The notes under the pieces: model-generated
Told to the model about the DNA's origin: nothing
Seen by the model: only the letters and a program-made list of their open reading frames with translations
Database searches by the model: none
Position numbers and translations under genes: made by a program
Part shown: positions 25,668-34,407 of the stretch, piece by piece
How positions within the stretch are numbered: the first letter of the stretch is position 1
Layout: each line of letters opens with the position of its first letter
Assembly: GCF_036188265.1 (NCBI RefSeq)
Contig: NZ_CP108093.1
Location: 5,919,001-5,983,000 of the forward strand
Direction of reading: 5' to 3'
Source of the DNA: Streptomyces sp. NBC_00247
Lineage (GTDB): Bacteria; Actinomycetota; Actinomycetes; Streptomycetales; Streptomycetaceae
Length of the DNA stretch: 64,000 nt

Positions 25668-26552
25668 GTGGACCATCAGCAAGAAGTCCGTGAGTTCCTC
25701 ACCTCACGGCGCGCGAAGATCAGCCCCGAGCGGGCGGGACTGCCCGCCGGAACCCGGCGCCGCGTCCCGGGGCTCCGCCGCAGCGAGGTCGCGGCCCTGG
25801 CCGACATGAGCGTCGAGTACTACGCCAAGCTGGAGCGCGGCAACCTCGCGGGAGCCTCCCCGGCTGTACTCGAAGCCGTCGCCCGGGCCCTCCGGCTCGA
25901 CGACGCCGAGCGGGCCCACCTGCTGCGCCTGGCGCAGGCGGCCGACGGCACCGACGCCCTCACCCGGCCCCGGCGACGGCGGAGCGCACGGCAGTGGACG
26001 CCGCACAGGAGCCTGCGGTGGACGCTGGACGCGATCACCGGGGGTCCCGCGTTCGTCCGCAACGGCCGGATGGACATCCTCGCCGAGAACGCACTGGCAC
26101 GGGCCTTCTACCGGGACGTCCACGCCTCGGCGGGAAACCAGGGCAACCTCGCCCGCTTCGCCTTCCTGGACCCCGCGTCCCACCGCTTCTACCCCGACTG
26201 GGAACCCGCCGCCGACATCACCGTGGCCATCCTGCGCACCGAGGCCGGACGCAACCCGTACGACAAGGAGCTGCACGACCTCGTCGGTGAGCTCTCCACC
26301 CGGAGCGACGAGTTCCGCACCCGCTGGGGCGCCCACGACGTCCGCCACCACGGCACCGGCACCAAGCGCTACCACCACGCGGTCGTCGGCGCGCTCACCC
26401 TCGCCTACGAAGGGCTGGAGATGGCCGCCGAGCCGGGTCTGACCCTCACCGTCTACACCGCCGAACCCGGCTCCCCCTCCGAGGAGGGCCTCCGCCTCCT
26501 CGCCTCGTGGGCCGCCACGCGGGACGAGCGGCAGTCGGCCCGGCAGACCTGA
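25668..26552 (+). CDS. XRE family regulator with MmyB-like ligand-binding domain
   Basis: This 294-residue DNA-binding protein has an N-terminal helix-turn-helix ('VPGLRRSEVAALADMSVEYYAKLERGNLAGASPAVLEAVARALRLDD', about 28-75) followed by an MmyB-like PAS-type domain ('RWTLDAITGGPAFVRNGRMDILAENALARAFYRDV', about 117-150; 'RFAFLDPASHRFYPDWEPAA'). Members of this group often regulate an adjacent short-chain dehydrogenase, but none is adjacent here. The GTG at 25668 is preceded by a -10-like element only. Confidence 0.92.
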   Translation: MDHQQEVREFLTSRRAKISPERAGLPAGTRRRVPGLRRSEVAALADMSVEYYAKLERGNLAGASPAVLEAVARALRLDDAERAHLLRLAQAADGTDALTRPRRRRSARQWTPHRSLRWTLDAITGGPAFVRNGRMDILAENALARAFYRDVHASAGNQGNLARFAFLDPASHRFYPDWEPAADITVAILRTEAGRNPYDKELHDLVGELSTRSDEFRTRWGAHDVRHHGTGTKRYHHAVVGALTLAYEGLEMAAEPGLTLTVYTAEPGSPSEEGLRLLASWAATRDERQSARQT

Positions 26553-26572
26553 GCGGAACGTCCGGGCTACGA

Positions 26573-26593
26573 GAACCGAGTCGCATTCGGTTC
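26573..26593 (+). terminator. Hairpin downstream of the XRE regulator
   Basis: A perfect 7-bp stem GAACCGA/TCGGTTC with a 7-base loop, 20 bases after the stop. Confidence 0.45.
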
Positions 26594-27433
26594 ACGCCCC
26601 ATGACCGTTCTCGGCGGTAATCGCTGAACCGGTGTTCCCCGAGGCTGTTACCGCGTGAGGCGGTGCTGACCGGGGAGCCACCTGACCGCCGGCCGTGCTT
26701 GCTCCCGGAGGGTGGTGAGTTCGATGTCGGGTTACCGGCTGTTTTCCGATGCGGTGAGGTGAAGGTGGGGTGGCGGCGACGACTAGGCCGTGCTGTGAAA
26801 GTCCCGCCTGTCCGGCGACGCCTGGCACGCACGCTCGCCGCGTTGTCGGGATCGCCCCGATACATCCAGTACCGGGGCGACCCTCCGCCGTGCGATCGCA
26901 CGCACCGGACGCCGCCGGACCCACACGCCTAGCTGGTACCAGAGGCCGATCGCCGCTGCCGGGTCGTGTTCGATGCTGATCGCTTCGCGCAGTTCGCCGA
27001 AGTGCCGCGGCTCTTGACGGTGTAGGCGCGGCCGGTGGCGTGGCTGACGTGGAGCACAGGTCCGGGGTATCGATGATCTCGTCGGCCCGGCGTCTCGCGG
27101 CGCGCGTCGGGGCGCCGGGATCGGCGCGAAGACGTCGATCACGAAGTCCGGTTTGAAAGCCCCGGCAAGGTCATCAGCCGTGGCACGGGCCCGGTGAACC
27201 AGTTCGCCGACGACACCGCGACCACGCGCTTCCGCATGGTCGGACCGTACCGGGGCGACGACCAGGCCATCGACACCGGCGACCCCGACCACACGGCCGA
27301 GATCCCCTGCACTGTCTGACCTGGACACGACGGCGCCCGTGGTGCGCGGTCGCCCCGGCCGCCGTGGCGGCGGTCGGGGCTGGTCAGGACAGGAGGTCCT
27401 CCTCGCCCATGACGGTTCGCCGCCTGGCCGGTG
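26594..27433. other. Long gene-poor stretch, possibly decayed coding DNA
   Basis: About 840 bases between the XRE regulator and the YVTN protein gene hold no convincing complete gene. A plus-strand frame ending with a TGA at 27317-27319 reads as a plausible protein tail ('FESPGKVISRGTGPVNQF', then 'MVGPYRGDDQAIDTGDPDHT'), but it has no start or SD. A minus-strand frame (26783-27328) includes 'HFGELREAISIEHDPAAAIG', also without recognisable domain. Base composition is less extreme than in neighbouring genes. I read this as remnants or horizontally acquired debris. Confidence 0.4.
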
Positions 27434-29224
27434 TCAGGGGCAGGTGACGAGGATGATGGAGAGGGCGGTGCAGGTGGCGCTCGCGTTGTTGTTGACGGTG
27501 TTGGGGTCGGTGGGTGCGGAGGTGGTCCGCCGGCCGGTGACGGTGACCGGTCCGAGGGTCAGCAGACTCAGCGGGACGCGGAAGGTCTTGTTCACGACGG
27601 CGCTGTTGGCGATGGGCCCGTAGGAGCAGGTCACCGTGGTGCCGGCGGCGGTGCATCCGGCGGAGAGGTTGGTGGCGGACGCACCCGGGGGGAGCGTCGC
27701 GGTCAGGGTCGCGGACGTGACGGCGTCGGGGCCGGTGTTGTGGGCGGTGAGGGTGTAGCTCAGGTAGGGCACCAGGATGCCGATGTGGGGCTGTGCGGTG
27801 AGATCGACGTCGATGTCCGCGGTCGGCGGGGTGGCGACGGTGGTGGACTGGGCGGCGGTGTTGTCGCCGGGGACCGGGTCGGTCTCCGTGGCGGTGGCGG
27901 TGGCGGTGGCGGTCAGGGTGCCGGCCGCGGTCGGGGTCACGTGCACGGTGACGGTGGCCGACGCGCCGTCGGCGACGGTGCCCAGGGCGCACGTGACGGT
28001 CGGCGCGGTGATGGCGCAGGAGCCCTGGGAGGCGGTCGCGGAGGTGATGGTGCGGGCGGTTCCGGAGAGAGTGATCGCGGCGGTCGTGCCCGTGGCGGCG
28101 TCGGAGCCGTTGTTGTTGACGGTGGCGGTGTAGGTGAGGGGGTCGCCCGCGTTGACGGGGTCGGGGGCATCGGTGACGGCGACCGTCAGGTCCGCGGTGG
28201 GTGCGGCGGCGACGGCGGGGGCGAAGGCGACAGCGTAGGGGAAGGGGCCGAGCGGGAACGTCGTGGTCACGGTGTTGGTGGCGGTGTCGATGACCGAGAT
28301 GGTGCCTTCGTAGCCGTTGGGGACGTACACCGAGGCGCCGTCGGGGGTGACCGCGGACTCGAACGGCCCGTTGCCGACGCCGACGGTGGCGACGACGGTG
28401 TTGCTGGTGGTGTCGATCACCGACACCGAGGACGCGCTGTTGTTGCTGGCGTAGGCCCGGCTGCCGTCCGGGGACAGCGAGAGGCCGAACGGGCCGATAC
28501 CGACGGCGACGCTGGCGGTGACGGTGTTGGTGGCGGTGTCGATCACCGAGACGGTGTGGGAGTTCTGGTTGCCGACGTAGGCGCGGGTGCCGTCCGGAGT
28601 CACCTTGATGACGTTGGGCTTCAGGCCGACGCCGACGGTCGCGACGACGGTGTCGGTGACGGTGTCGATCACCGACACCGTGTTGCCGTTGTTGTTGGAG
28701 ACGTAGGCCCGGGTGCCGTCCGGGGAGAGCGCGATGCCGAACGGGAGGGCGCCGACCGCGACCGTCCCGGTGACCGTGTTCGTGGCGGTGTCGACGACGG
28801 AGACGGTGTTCGCGCCGGAGTCGGCGGTGTAGAGGGTGCCGCCGTCCGGGGACACCGCGAGCTTGATGGGTCCGGCGCCGACCGCGATGGTCGTGGTGAC
28901 GGTGTTCGTGGCGGTGTCGATCACCGACACCGAGGCGGAGCCGTTGTTGGCGGCGTAGGCGCGGGTACCGTCCGGGGACACCGCCACACCGATCGGGGAG
29001 GAACCGACGGGGATGGTCGCGACCGCCGTGTTGGTGGCCGTGTCGAGCGCTGTCACGGTGTCGCTGAGCAGGTCGGGGACGTATGCCACCGGGGCGGGCG
29101 GCACCGCCTGCGCGGCGGGGGCGGGCAGCGCGACCAGACCGGCGACGGCGAGTGCGCCGGCGGCGACCAGCGCGGAGAATCTGCGTCGCGGACGCGACGG
29201 GCGTAACACGGAACGTGAGGACAT
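27434..29224 (-). CDS. Secreted seven-bladed YVTN beta-propeller protein with two DUF11-like domains
   Basis: This 596-residue protein has a Sec signal peptide (cleavage near residue 40, PAAQA). Seven consecutive repeats of 42 residues each (about 48-345) have the YVTN core 'VSVIDTATNTV...VGxxPxxxAxSPDGTRAY', enough for one closed seven-bladed propeller. Two Ig-like DUF11 domains follow ('DPVNAGDPLTYTATVNNNGSDAATGT', about 350-470, and 'YLSYTLTAHNTGPDAVTSATLTATLPPGASA', about 475-596). No LPXTG motif or C-terminal membrane segment is present, so the protein is probably released. GAGG sits six bases before the ATG at 29224. A cell-surface or extracellular binding role is likely; the ligand is unknown. 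Confidence 0.9.
   Translation of the reverse strand: MSSRSVLRPSRPRRRFSALVAAGALAVAGLVALPAPAAQAVPPAPVAYVPDLLSDTVTALDTATNTAVATIPVGSSPIGVAVSPDGTRAYAANNGSASVSVIDTATNTVTTTIAVGAGPIKLAVSPDGGTLYTADSGANTVSVVDTATNTVTGTVAVGALPFGIALSPDGTRAYVSNNNGNTVSVIDTVTDTVVATVGVGLKPNVIKVTPDGTRAYVGNQNSHTVSVIDTATNTVTASVAVGIGPFGLSLSPDGSRAYASNNSASSVSVIDTTSNTVVATVGVGNGPFESAVTPDGASVYVPNGYEGTISVIDTATNTVTTTFPLGPFPYAVAFAPAVAAAPTADLTVAVTDAPDPVNAGDPLTYTATVNNNGSDAATGTTAAITLSGTARTITSATASQGSCAITAPTVTCALGTVADGASATVTVHVTPTAAGTLTATATATATETDPVPGDNTAAQSTTVATPPTADIDVDLTAQPHIGILVPYLSYTLTAHNTGPDAVTSATLTATLPPGASATNLSAGCTAAGTTVTCSYGPIANSAVVNKTFRVPLSLLTLGPVTVTGRRTTSAPTDPNTVNNNASATCTALSIILVTCP
28180..29094 (-). repeat. Seven tandem 126-bp coding repeats (YVTN blades)
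   Basis: The blades of the propeller gene are diverged 126-bp units sharing GTGTCGATCACCGA-like cores on the plus strand. They are a likely spot for recombination or assembly collapse. Boundaries are approximate. Confidence 0.7.
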
Positions 29225-30028
29225 CAGGTGCCTCAACCCTTCTTCGAGGCCCGCCCCGCGTCAGGGCGCCCAAGGGGGCGACCCGAGGGCGCCGCAACTT
29301 CACCGGCCCCCGGTCACCGCCACCAGGACGTACCCACGACGGAGCGAACATCCCTGGCGGCCAACGGTGTTGGCCCCCTCGACTCGGCCAGCATGACACC
29401 CCGGGCCCCCGCATCAGGTCGGAACAAGCACATGCACGCTCTACGCCCCTGAGCAGACGGCCCTGTCCCGCCCCACGCGGCAGGGACCGCCGTCCGGCTG
29501 CGGGCCTTCTTCCGTAGCGAGACGCTGTTGCCGAAGTCGCACCCGCGCGCGGGAAGTTCTCCGGCGCCGACGACCTCCCGGACAAGGGAGGCAGGGTTCG
29601 AGTTGCCGGGATTCTCCACGAGGGACAGGCGCACCAGGGTGTGCGCCTCCATCGGTAAGGCCATGGGGGGCGCAGGTGATTCCGTGCGCTCACCAAGCAG
29701 TGTGCCGGGTCGGCTCCGTCTCTGTGCTCTGCCGGAAACTCGCAGCTCAGCGGCGAAGGGGACGAGGGTGGTGCGGCGGCTGAGGGGCGCACGGCCGGTC
29801 AGGGCAGGCGTTGGGTGTGCGCAAAATCCCTGCTGGATATTCACTCAAGCCACACAACTGCTGGCTGTGATTCTGTGCGCCGCTGGCGGCGGCTCGGTGG
29901 TGCCCCGACGATGGCTCACGGTTCAGACCGCCGGTACCTGGCGGCGTATCAAGGGCCGGGGTCCACCCGGTCTCTCCGCGCGCCAGGTCTGCCGTCAGCG
30001 GGCCTGGGCGCCCTTCGGAAGGTCGTCC
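29225..30028. other. 800-base region between two divergent secreted-protein genes
   Basis: No gene is supported. A minus-strand frame at 29314-29844 contains 'VENPGNSNPASLVREVVGAG', which looks protein-like, but it has no SD and no family I know. The region holds the promoters of the divergent propeller and metalloprotease genes; none stands out. Confidence 0.4.
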
Positions 30029-31588
30029 ATGTCAGGCAGACCCAGAGCTTTGCTCCGCTTGCTGGTGCCGGCGGTGCTCGCCGCCGGCGTGCTCGTGCCG
30101 CTTTCGGCAGGCACCGCCTCCGCCGCGCAGCCGATCTGCGTGAGCGGCACCCTGCAGTTCGACTACCAGTCCGCCGAGGCGGGTACCGCGAAGCCGACGC
30201 TGACCCGGGCCGCCCGCAGCGCCTCGGTCGAACTGTGGGGCCGTGAACTGGCGACCGACACCGACCACAAGCTGAACGCCGGCACGCAGCTGACCGGTGC
30301 GGCCGACGGCTCGTTCAACCTCTGCTACACCCCGGTCAACACCACGTCGATGAACCACCTGTACGTACACTTCGCGACCAGCAACAACCAGGTGTGGCGG
30401 GTCGCCAATGCCGCCGGCACGGTCTACACCTACGACACGCCGACACAGTCGAACATATCGACGAACGTGGCTCTCGGTACGGTCAAGCCGACCACCGCGG
30501 CTCGCGCCTGGCACGCCTTCGACACCGTCAACCCGCTCTGGTCGCGCCGGGCCAACTCGACCACGCCGTGCTGGACGGCCGCCGAGGCCAACGCGGCGAC
30601 CTGCACCACGCTGACGCTGCGCTGGCAGACCGGTTCCAACGACGGGCCGTACTACGACCTGTCGAACACCGTCCACCTGGCCGAGGGCGACCCGGACTCC
30701 GAACACACCGTGCTGCACGAAGCCGGCCACTTCTTCCAGCACCGCCTCTACAACGGCACGTTCCCCACCGTCACCAACTGCAACCCGCACTACATCCAGT
30801 TGGCGTCGTCCGCCACCTGCGCCTGGACCGAGGGCTTCGCCGACTCGGTGGCCGCCTACCTCCTGGGCGACCAGCGTTACGTGTTCCCCGACGGCTCGTC
30901 CTACCCGTTCACCACGGCCGCGGGCTGGCAGACCGGCGACCAGGTGCAGGGAAACGTGGACGGCGCGCTGCTCCAGCTGTGGAACCAGGTGGACGGAAGC
31001 TGGGACCGCACCATCACCACTCTGGCCTCGCACACGCCCTCCACCTTCGCCGACTGGTTCAAGAACGTCCGCCCGACGGCCGTGCCGCCGCTGTCCACCA
31101 CCGGGTCGGCACTGACCGCGCTGGACACCTTCGCCATCAACTACGGACCCACGGTCGTCGGTGACAACGCCTACCACGCGCTCAGCAACGGCGGCGGCGT
31201 CGCGCTCCAGCGGGGGACGGGCTGCAGCGTCGCCATCTCCGCAGTGGCCCAGTTCGCTGCCCTGGACACCTCCCGGGCGTCCCAGCGCTGGAAGTTCGCC
31301 GCCAACGGCGACGGCACCGCGCGGGTCTACGACAGCTGCCCGATCCCGCTGACCCTGACCGCACCGACCACCGCCGGCGGCCAGATCTCCCTGCAGGCCA
31401 TCAGCCTCGGTGCGGCCAACCAGCGCTGGCAGGTGACTCAGAACTCCTCCGGCACCTACACCCTGACCAACCCGGCCACCGGATTCGTCCTGGACGGCAA
31501 CGCGACGGCAGGCCAGGCGGTCACCGCCAACACCGCGTCCGCCGGCTCGGCCGGCCAGAAGTGGGCATCAGTCTTCTCCATCTCCTGA
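30029..31588 (+). CDS. Secreted HExxH metalloprotease-like protein with C-terminal ricin-type lectin domain
   Basis: This 519-residue protein has a Sec signal peptide (cleavage near residue 33, ASA/AQP). An N-terminal beta-rich part is followed by a gluzincin-like zinc site: 'TVLHEAGHFFQHRLYNG' (HEAGH at about 230) and, some 37 residues later, 'WTEGFADSVAAYLLGDQ', whose Glu (about 268) fits the third ligand. The C-terminal ~135 residues show three QxW motifs (SQRWKF, NQRWQV, GQKWAS) of a ricin-type beta-trefoil, suggesting carbohydrate binding. GGAAGG at 30017-30022 supports the ATG at 30029. No peptidase family is certain, so the substrate is unknown. Confidence 0.85.
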   Translation: MSGRPRALLRLLVPAVLAAGVLVPLSAGTASAAQPICVSGTLQFDYQSAEAGTAKPTLTRAARSASVELWGRELATDTDHKLNAGTQLTGAADGSFNLCYTPVNTTSMNHLYVHFATSNNQVWRVANAAGTVYTYDTPTQSNISTNVALGTVKPTTAARAWHAFDTVNPLWSRRANSTTPCWTAAEANAATCTTLTLRWQTGSNDGPYYDLSNTVHLAEGDPDSEHTVLHEAGHFFQHRLYNGTFPTVTNCNPHYIQLASSATCAWTEGFADSVAAYLLGDQRYVFPDGSSYPFTTAAGWQTGDQVQGNVDGALLQLWNQVDGSWDRTITTLASHTPSTFADWFKNVRPTAVPPLSTTGSALTALDTFAINYGPTVVGDNAYHALSNGGGVALQRGTGCSVAISAVAQFAALDTSRASQRWKFAANGDGTARVYDSCPIPLTLTAPTTAGGQISLQAISLGAANQRWQVTQNSSGTYTLTNPATGFVLDGNATAGQAVTANTASAGSAGQKWASVFSIS

Positions 31589-32217
31589 CCCCGGCCTGCC
31601 CGCCGACCCGCCGGTGCGGGCTTCGGATTCCTGATGGCTCGGCGGGCGACACCGCCAACGGCGGCCTCCGCTCCGGCACCCGCACCGCCGACACCCCGAA
31701 CGACTGCTGACCGCCGGCCCGTCCGGCTGGAGGGCGCCCGCACCCCCGCAGGCACCCTCCGGCCGCTCCCGGCCGCAGCCTGGGCGTCCTTGGCGCCACG
31801 GTGGCCGGTCAATGCGGCTCGTGTCTTTCACGGGGGCGACTTCCCCGTGGCCGGCGGAGCCCACGCTCCGCGGGCCGGCGGTGTCGTTGCGGCCGTAGGG
31901 GCGGAGCCTCGGACCCGGCCCGGGGAACAGGCGTCCGCCGGACAGGTCGGGGCCGAAGACCGCCCTCCACGGCTCGCGGACGCAGCCTGGACGCCCACGC
32001 GGCGTACCGCTTCCCGTCCTGCTGCGAGTCTTTCCCACGCACCGCGGCCATCCAGCCACGCCGGCCCCGACGATCCACGGCAGTCAGCTGCTTCCCCGCA
32101 ACTCCCCGGCGCCCCGAGCCGGCCAGCGGTCCCATGGGCACACAAGCCCGGATCTCAGCCCGGTCGCACCGCCCGCATCCCCCGGGCACGCGAACCGCAG
32201 CTGATCTTCCGTACGCC
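31589..32217. other. Region without supported gene upstream of the tRNA-Leu terminator
   Basis: About 630 bases downstream of the metalloprotease. Open frames on both strands lack SD and known domains. I see nothing coding that I can defend. Confidence 0.4.
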
Positions 32218-32258
32218 GGACACAACAACCGGACACAACAACCCGGACACAACAACAG
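32218..32258. repeat. Three tandem copies of GGACACAACAACC
   Basis: Units start at 32218, 32231 and 32245 (13-14 bases each). The last copy runs into the strong hairpin at 32254. Their AC-rich composition is unlike the surroundings. Confidence 0.8.
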
Positions 32259-32300
32259 AGCCGGTCAAAGCGACTTTATGTCGCTTTGACCGGCTCTGTT
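32254..32300 (-). terminator. 21-bp perfect hairpin downstream of tRNA-Leu
   Basis: Arms 32254-32274 and 32280-32300 pair perfectly around the loop TTTAT. On the minus strand it begins 15 bases after the tRNA CCA end and so serves as its transcription terminator. Confidence 0.85.
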
Positions 32301-32314
32301 TGGTCGGTCGACCA

Positions 32315-32402
32315 TGGTGTCCGAGGGGGGACTTGAACCCCCACGCCCGATAAAGGGCACTAGCACCTCAAGCTAGCGCGTCTGCCATTCCGCCACCCGG
32401 AC
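32315..32402 (-). tRNA. tRNA-Leu (anticodon GAG), CCA encoded
   Basis: The minus strand folds into a complete class II tRNA: acceptor stem GTCCGGG/CTCGGAC with one G-T pair, an anticodon stem CTAGC/GCTAG with loop TTGAGGT (anticodon GAG, reading CUC), a long variable arm with a GCCC/GGGC stem typical of Leu, and a T-arm GGGGG-TTCAAGT-CCCCC. Discriminator A is followed by an encoded CCA (32317-32315). Confidence 0.97.
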
Positions 32403-32633
32403 AAGGTGTCTGCCGTTCCCGGAGCTGTTGTTCCTGTCCCGTTCCGACGTGGAAAACAATAGCAAACATTCGGGGGTGCTCGATCACGCCTCCGGCTCAG
32501 CCCCGCTCACCCCCTCCGGCGCCGCCCGGCGCGTGTGACGGGCGCGTGACGTCGAGGGGGACGGCCTTGGGCCGCACGGGGCGGGCGCGCGAGGATGAGG
32601 GGGAGCACCACCGTGACAGTGGAAGGAATCAGT

Positions 32634-33977
32634 GTGAGCGAGAGCAGCGCCTCCCAGGCAGGTCCGTCCGGGAAGACCGGCAACGCCGAGAACGAGGTCG
32701 TGGACCTCTGTCGTGAGCTGATCCGGATCGACACCAGCAACTACGGGGACCACTCCGGCCCCGGCGAGCGGCTCGCCGCGGAGTACGTCGCGGAGAAGCT
32801 CGCCGAGGTCGGGCTGGAACCGAAGATCTTCGAATCGCACAAGGGCCGTGCGTCGACCGTGGCCCGGATCGAGGGCGAGGACCCCTCCCGGCCCGCGCTC
32901 CTCATCCACGGGCATACGGACGTCGTCCCGGCCAACGCGGCGGACTGGACCCACGACCCGTTCTCCGGCGAGATCGCGGACGGCTGCGTCTGGGGACGCG
33001 GCGCGGTCGACATGAAGGACATGGACGCCATGACGCTCGCGGTCGTCCGCGAGCGGATGCGCAGCGGCCGCAAGCCCCCGCGCGACATCGTGCTGGCGTT
33101 CCTCGCGGACGAGGAGGCCGGCGGCACGTACGGCGCCCGCTACCTCGTCGACAACCACCCGGGGCTCTTCGAGGGCGTCACCGAGGCCATCAGCGAGGTC
33201 GGCGGTTTCTCCCTGACCGTCAACGAGCAGCTGCGTCTCTACCTGGTGGAGACGGCCCAGAAGGGCATGCACTGGATGAAGCTGACCGTGGACGGCACCG
33301 CCGGGCACGGTTCGATGATCCACAAGGACAACGCCATCACGGAGCTGTCCGAGGCGGTCGGCCGGCTCGGGCGCCACCAGTTCCCGGTCCGGGTCACCAA
33401 GACCCTGCGCCACTTCCTGGACGAGCTCTCGGACGCGCTGGGCACGGAGCTGGACCCGGAGAACATGGAGGAGACCCTCGCCAAGCTGGGCAGCGTCGCC
33501 AAGCTGATCGGTGCCTCCCTGCGCAACACCGCCAACCCGACGCAGCTCGGCGCTGGCTACAAGGTCAACGTCATCCCCGGCCAGGCGACCGCCCACGTGG
33601 ACGCCCGCTTCCTGCCGGGGTACGAGGAGGAGTTCCTCGCCGACATCGACCGGATCCTCGGCCCGAACGTGCGGCGCGAGGACGTGCACGCGGACAAGGC
33701 GCTGGAGACCACCTTCGACGGCGCCCTCGTGGACGCCATGCAGAAGGCCCTGGTGGCCGAGGACCCGATCGCGCGGGCCGTGCCGTACATGCTGTCGGCC
33801 GGTACGGACGCCAAGTCCTTCGACGACCTCGGCATCCGGGGATTCGGCTTCGCTCCGCTCAAACTGCCGCCGGAGCTCGACTTCGCCGGCATGTTCCACG
33901 GCGTGGACGAGCGGGTTCCGGTGGACGGCCTGCAGTTCGGTGTACGGGTGCTGGACCGGTTCATCGACCACAGCTGA
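32634..33977 (+). CDS. M20/M25/M40 family metallo-hydrolase (dipeptidase/deacylase)
   Basis: This 447-residue cytoplasmic enzyme is a two-zinc M20 peptidase. Motifs in order: 'LLIHGHTDVVPANAADWTHDPFSG' (HxD about 101-103), 'WGRGAVDMKDMDA' (bridging Asp about 133), the catalytic 'LADEEAGGTYG' (Glu pair about 168), and the C-terminal 'SAGTDAKSFDDLGIRG' plus 'FHGVDERVPVDGL' (His about 422). The dimerisation lid domain lies between about 215 and 340. GGAAGGA at 32621-32627 fits the GTG at 32634; an earlier GTG at 32613 is possible. The substrate (N-acyl amino acid or peptide) is not determined. Confidence 0.93.
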   Translation: MSESSASQAGPSGKTGNAENEVVDLCRELIRIDTSNYGDHSGPGERLAAEYVAEKLAEVGLEPKIFESHKGRASTVARIEGEDPSRPALLIHGHTDVVPANAADWTHDPFSGEIADGCVWGRGAVDMKDMDAMTLAVVRERMRSGRKPPRDIVLAFLADEEAGGTYGARYLVDNHPGLFEGVTEAISEVGGFSLTVNEQLRLYLVETAQKGMHWMKLTVDGTAGHGSMIHKDNAITELSEAVGRLGRHQFPVRVTKTLRHFLDELSDALGTELDPENMEETLAKLGSVAKLIGASLRNTANPTQLGAGYKVNVIPGQATAHVDARFLPGYEEEFLADIDRILGPNVRREDVHADKALETTFDGALVDAMQKALVAEDPIARAVPYMLSAGTDAKSFDDLGIRGFGFAPLKLPPELDFAGMFHGVDERVPVDGLQFGVRVLDRFIDHS

Positions 33978-34066
33978 GCACGCCCCGCACTTCCGCCCGC
34001 TCTCCGGTGACGTAATTCGCCCGCTTGTCCGTACCTCACCGGAAAGAGTGAAAGGGGGGTTGGACT

Positions 34067-34094
34067 CGTAGCCGTCTGATTTTCTCCTCGTTAC
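34067..34094 (+). promoter_or_regulatory. BldN-type ECF sigma promoter of chpH
   Basis: CGTAGC (34067-34072), a 16-base spacer and CGTTAC (34089-34094) closely match the BldN consensus CGTAAC-N16-CGTTGA as I recall it. Chaplin genes are known BldN targets. Transcription would start near 34101. Confidence 0.55.
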
Positions 34095-34099
34095 AGGTG

Positions 34100-34124
34100 A
34101 TGCGGTCCGCGGCTGGGACCGCAT
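34100..34124 (+). other. Hairpin at the 5' end of the predicted chpH transcript
   Basis: A perfect 9-bp stem (34100-34108 with 34116-34124) and a 7-base loop begin at the predicted start site and end before the GAGGAGG SD. It could stabilise the mRNA. Confidence 0.5.
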
Positions 34125-34142
34125 TTCCAACGAGGAGGAACA

Positions 34143-34376
34143 ATGATCAAGAAGATTGCCGCCGCTGCGGCTGTCACCGGTGGTCTCGTGCTCGCGGGCG
34201 CCGGCATGGCTGTTGCCGACGCGGGTGCCCAGGGTGCCGCCATCGGCAGCCCCGGCGTCATCTCGGGCAACGTCATTCAGGTCCCCGTCCACGTTCCGGT
34301 GAACGTGTGTGGCAACACGATCTCCGTGATCGGGCTCCTGAACCCGGCCTTCGGCAACACCTGCGTCAACGCCTGA
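34143..34376 (+). CDS. chpH: Short chaplin (ChpH-like)
   Basis: This 77-residue secreted amphipathic protein assembles into amyloid fibrils that coat aerial hyphae and lower surface tension. A signal peptide (to about residue 25, GMAVA) is followed by one chaplin domain: 'GSPGVISGNVIQVPVHVPVNVCGNTISVIGLLNPAFGNTC', with the two Cys that form the disulfide in ChpH-type proteins. The sequence is closest to ChpH from memory. GAGGAGG precedes the ATG. It lies directly upstream of chpC, as in S. coelicolor. Confidence 0.95.
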   Translation: MIKKIAAAAAVTGGLVLAGAGMAVADAGAQGAAIGSPGVISGNVIQVPVHVPVNVCGNTISVIGLLNPAFGNTCVNA

Positions 34377-34407
34377 CGTTGAGCGTCAACCCGTAAGGGT
34401 TTGAAGC

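Noticed and set aside
26783..27328. Transposase remnant
   Set aside because: The region looks decayed, but I could not identify DDE residues, terminal inverted repeats or target duplications.
29585..29625. T-loop-like GGTTCGAGT resembling part of a tRNA
   Set aside because: The flanking bases do not form a 5-bp T-stem and no acceptor or anticodon arm is present.
27384..29792. 802-codon minus-strand frame overlapping the YVTN gene
   Set aside because: Out-of-frame reading of the repeats; the 596-aa frame has signal peptide, repeats and SD.
29314..29844. Minus-strand 176-codon frame upstream of the YVTN gene
   Set aside because: Some protein-like segments, but no SD, no known domain and a biased tail. 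Mentioned only as an intergenic note.
31634..32353. Plus-strand 239-codon frame running into the tRNA
   Set aside because: It crosses the terminator and tRNA-Leu; the tail is the usual translation of a tRNA antisense.
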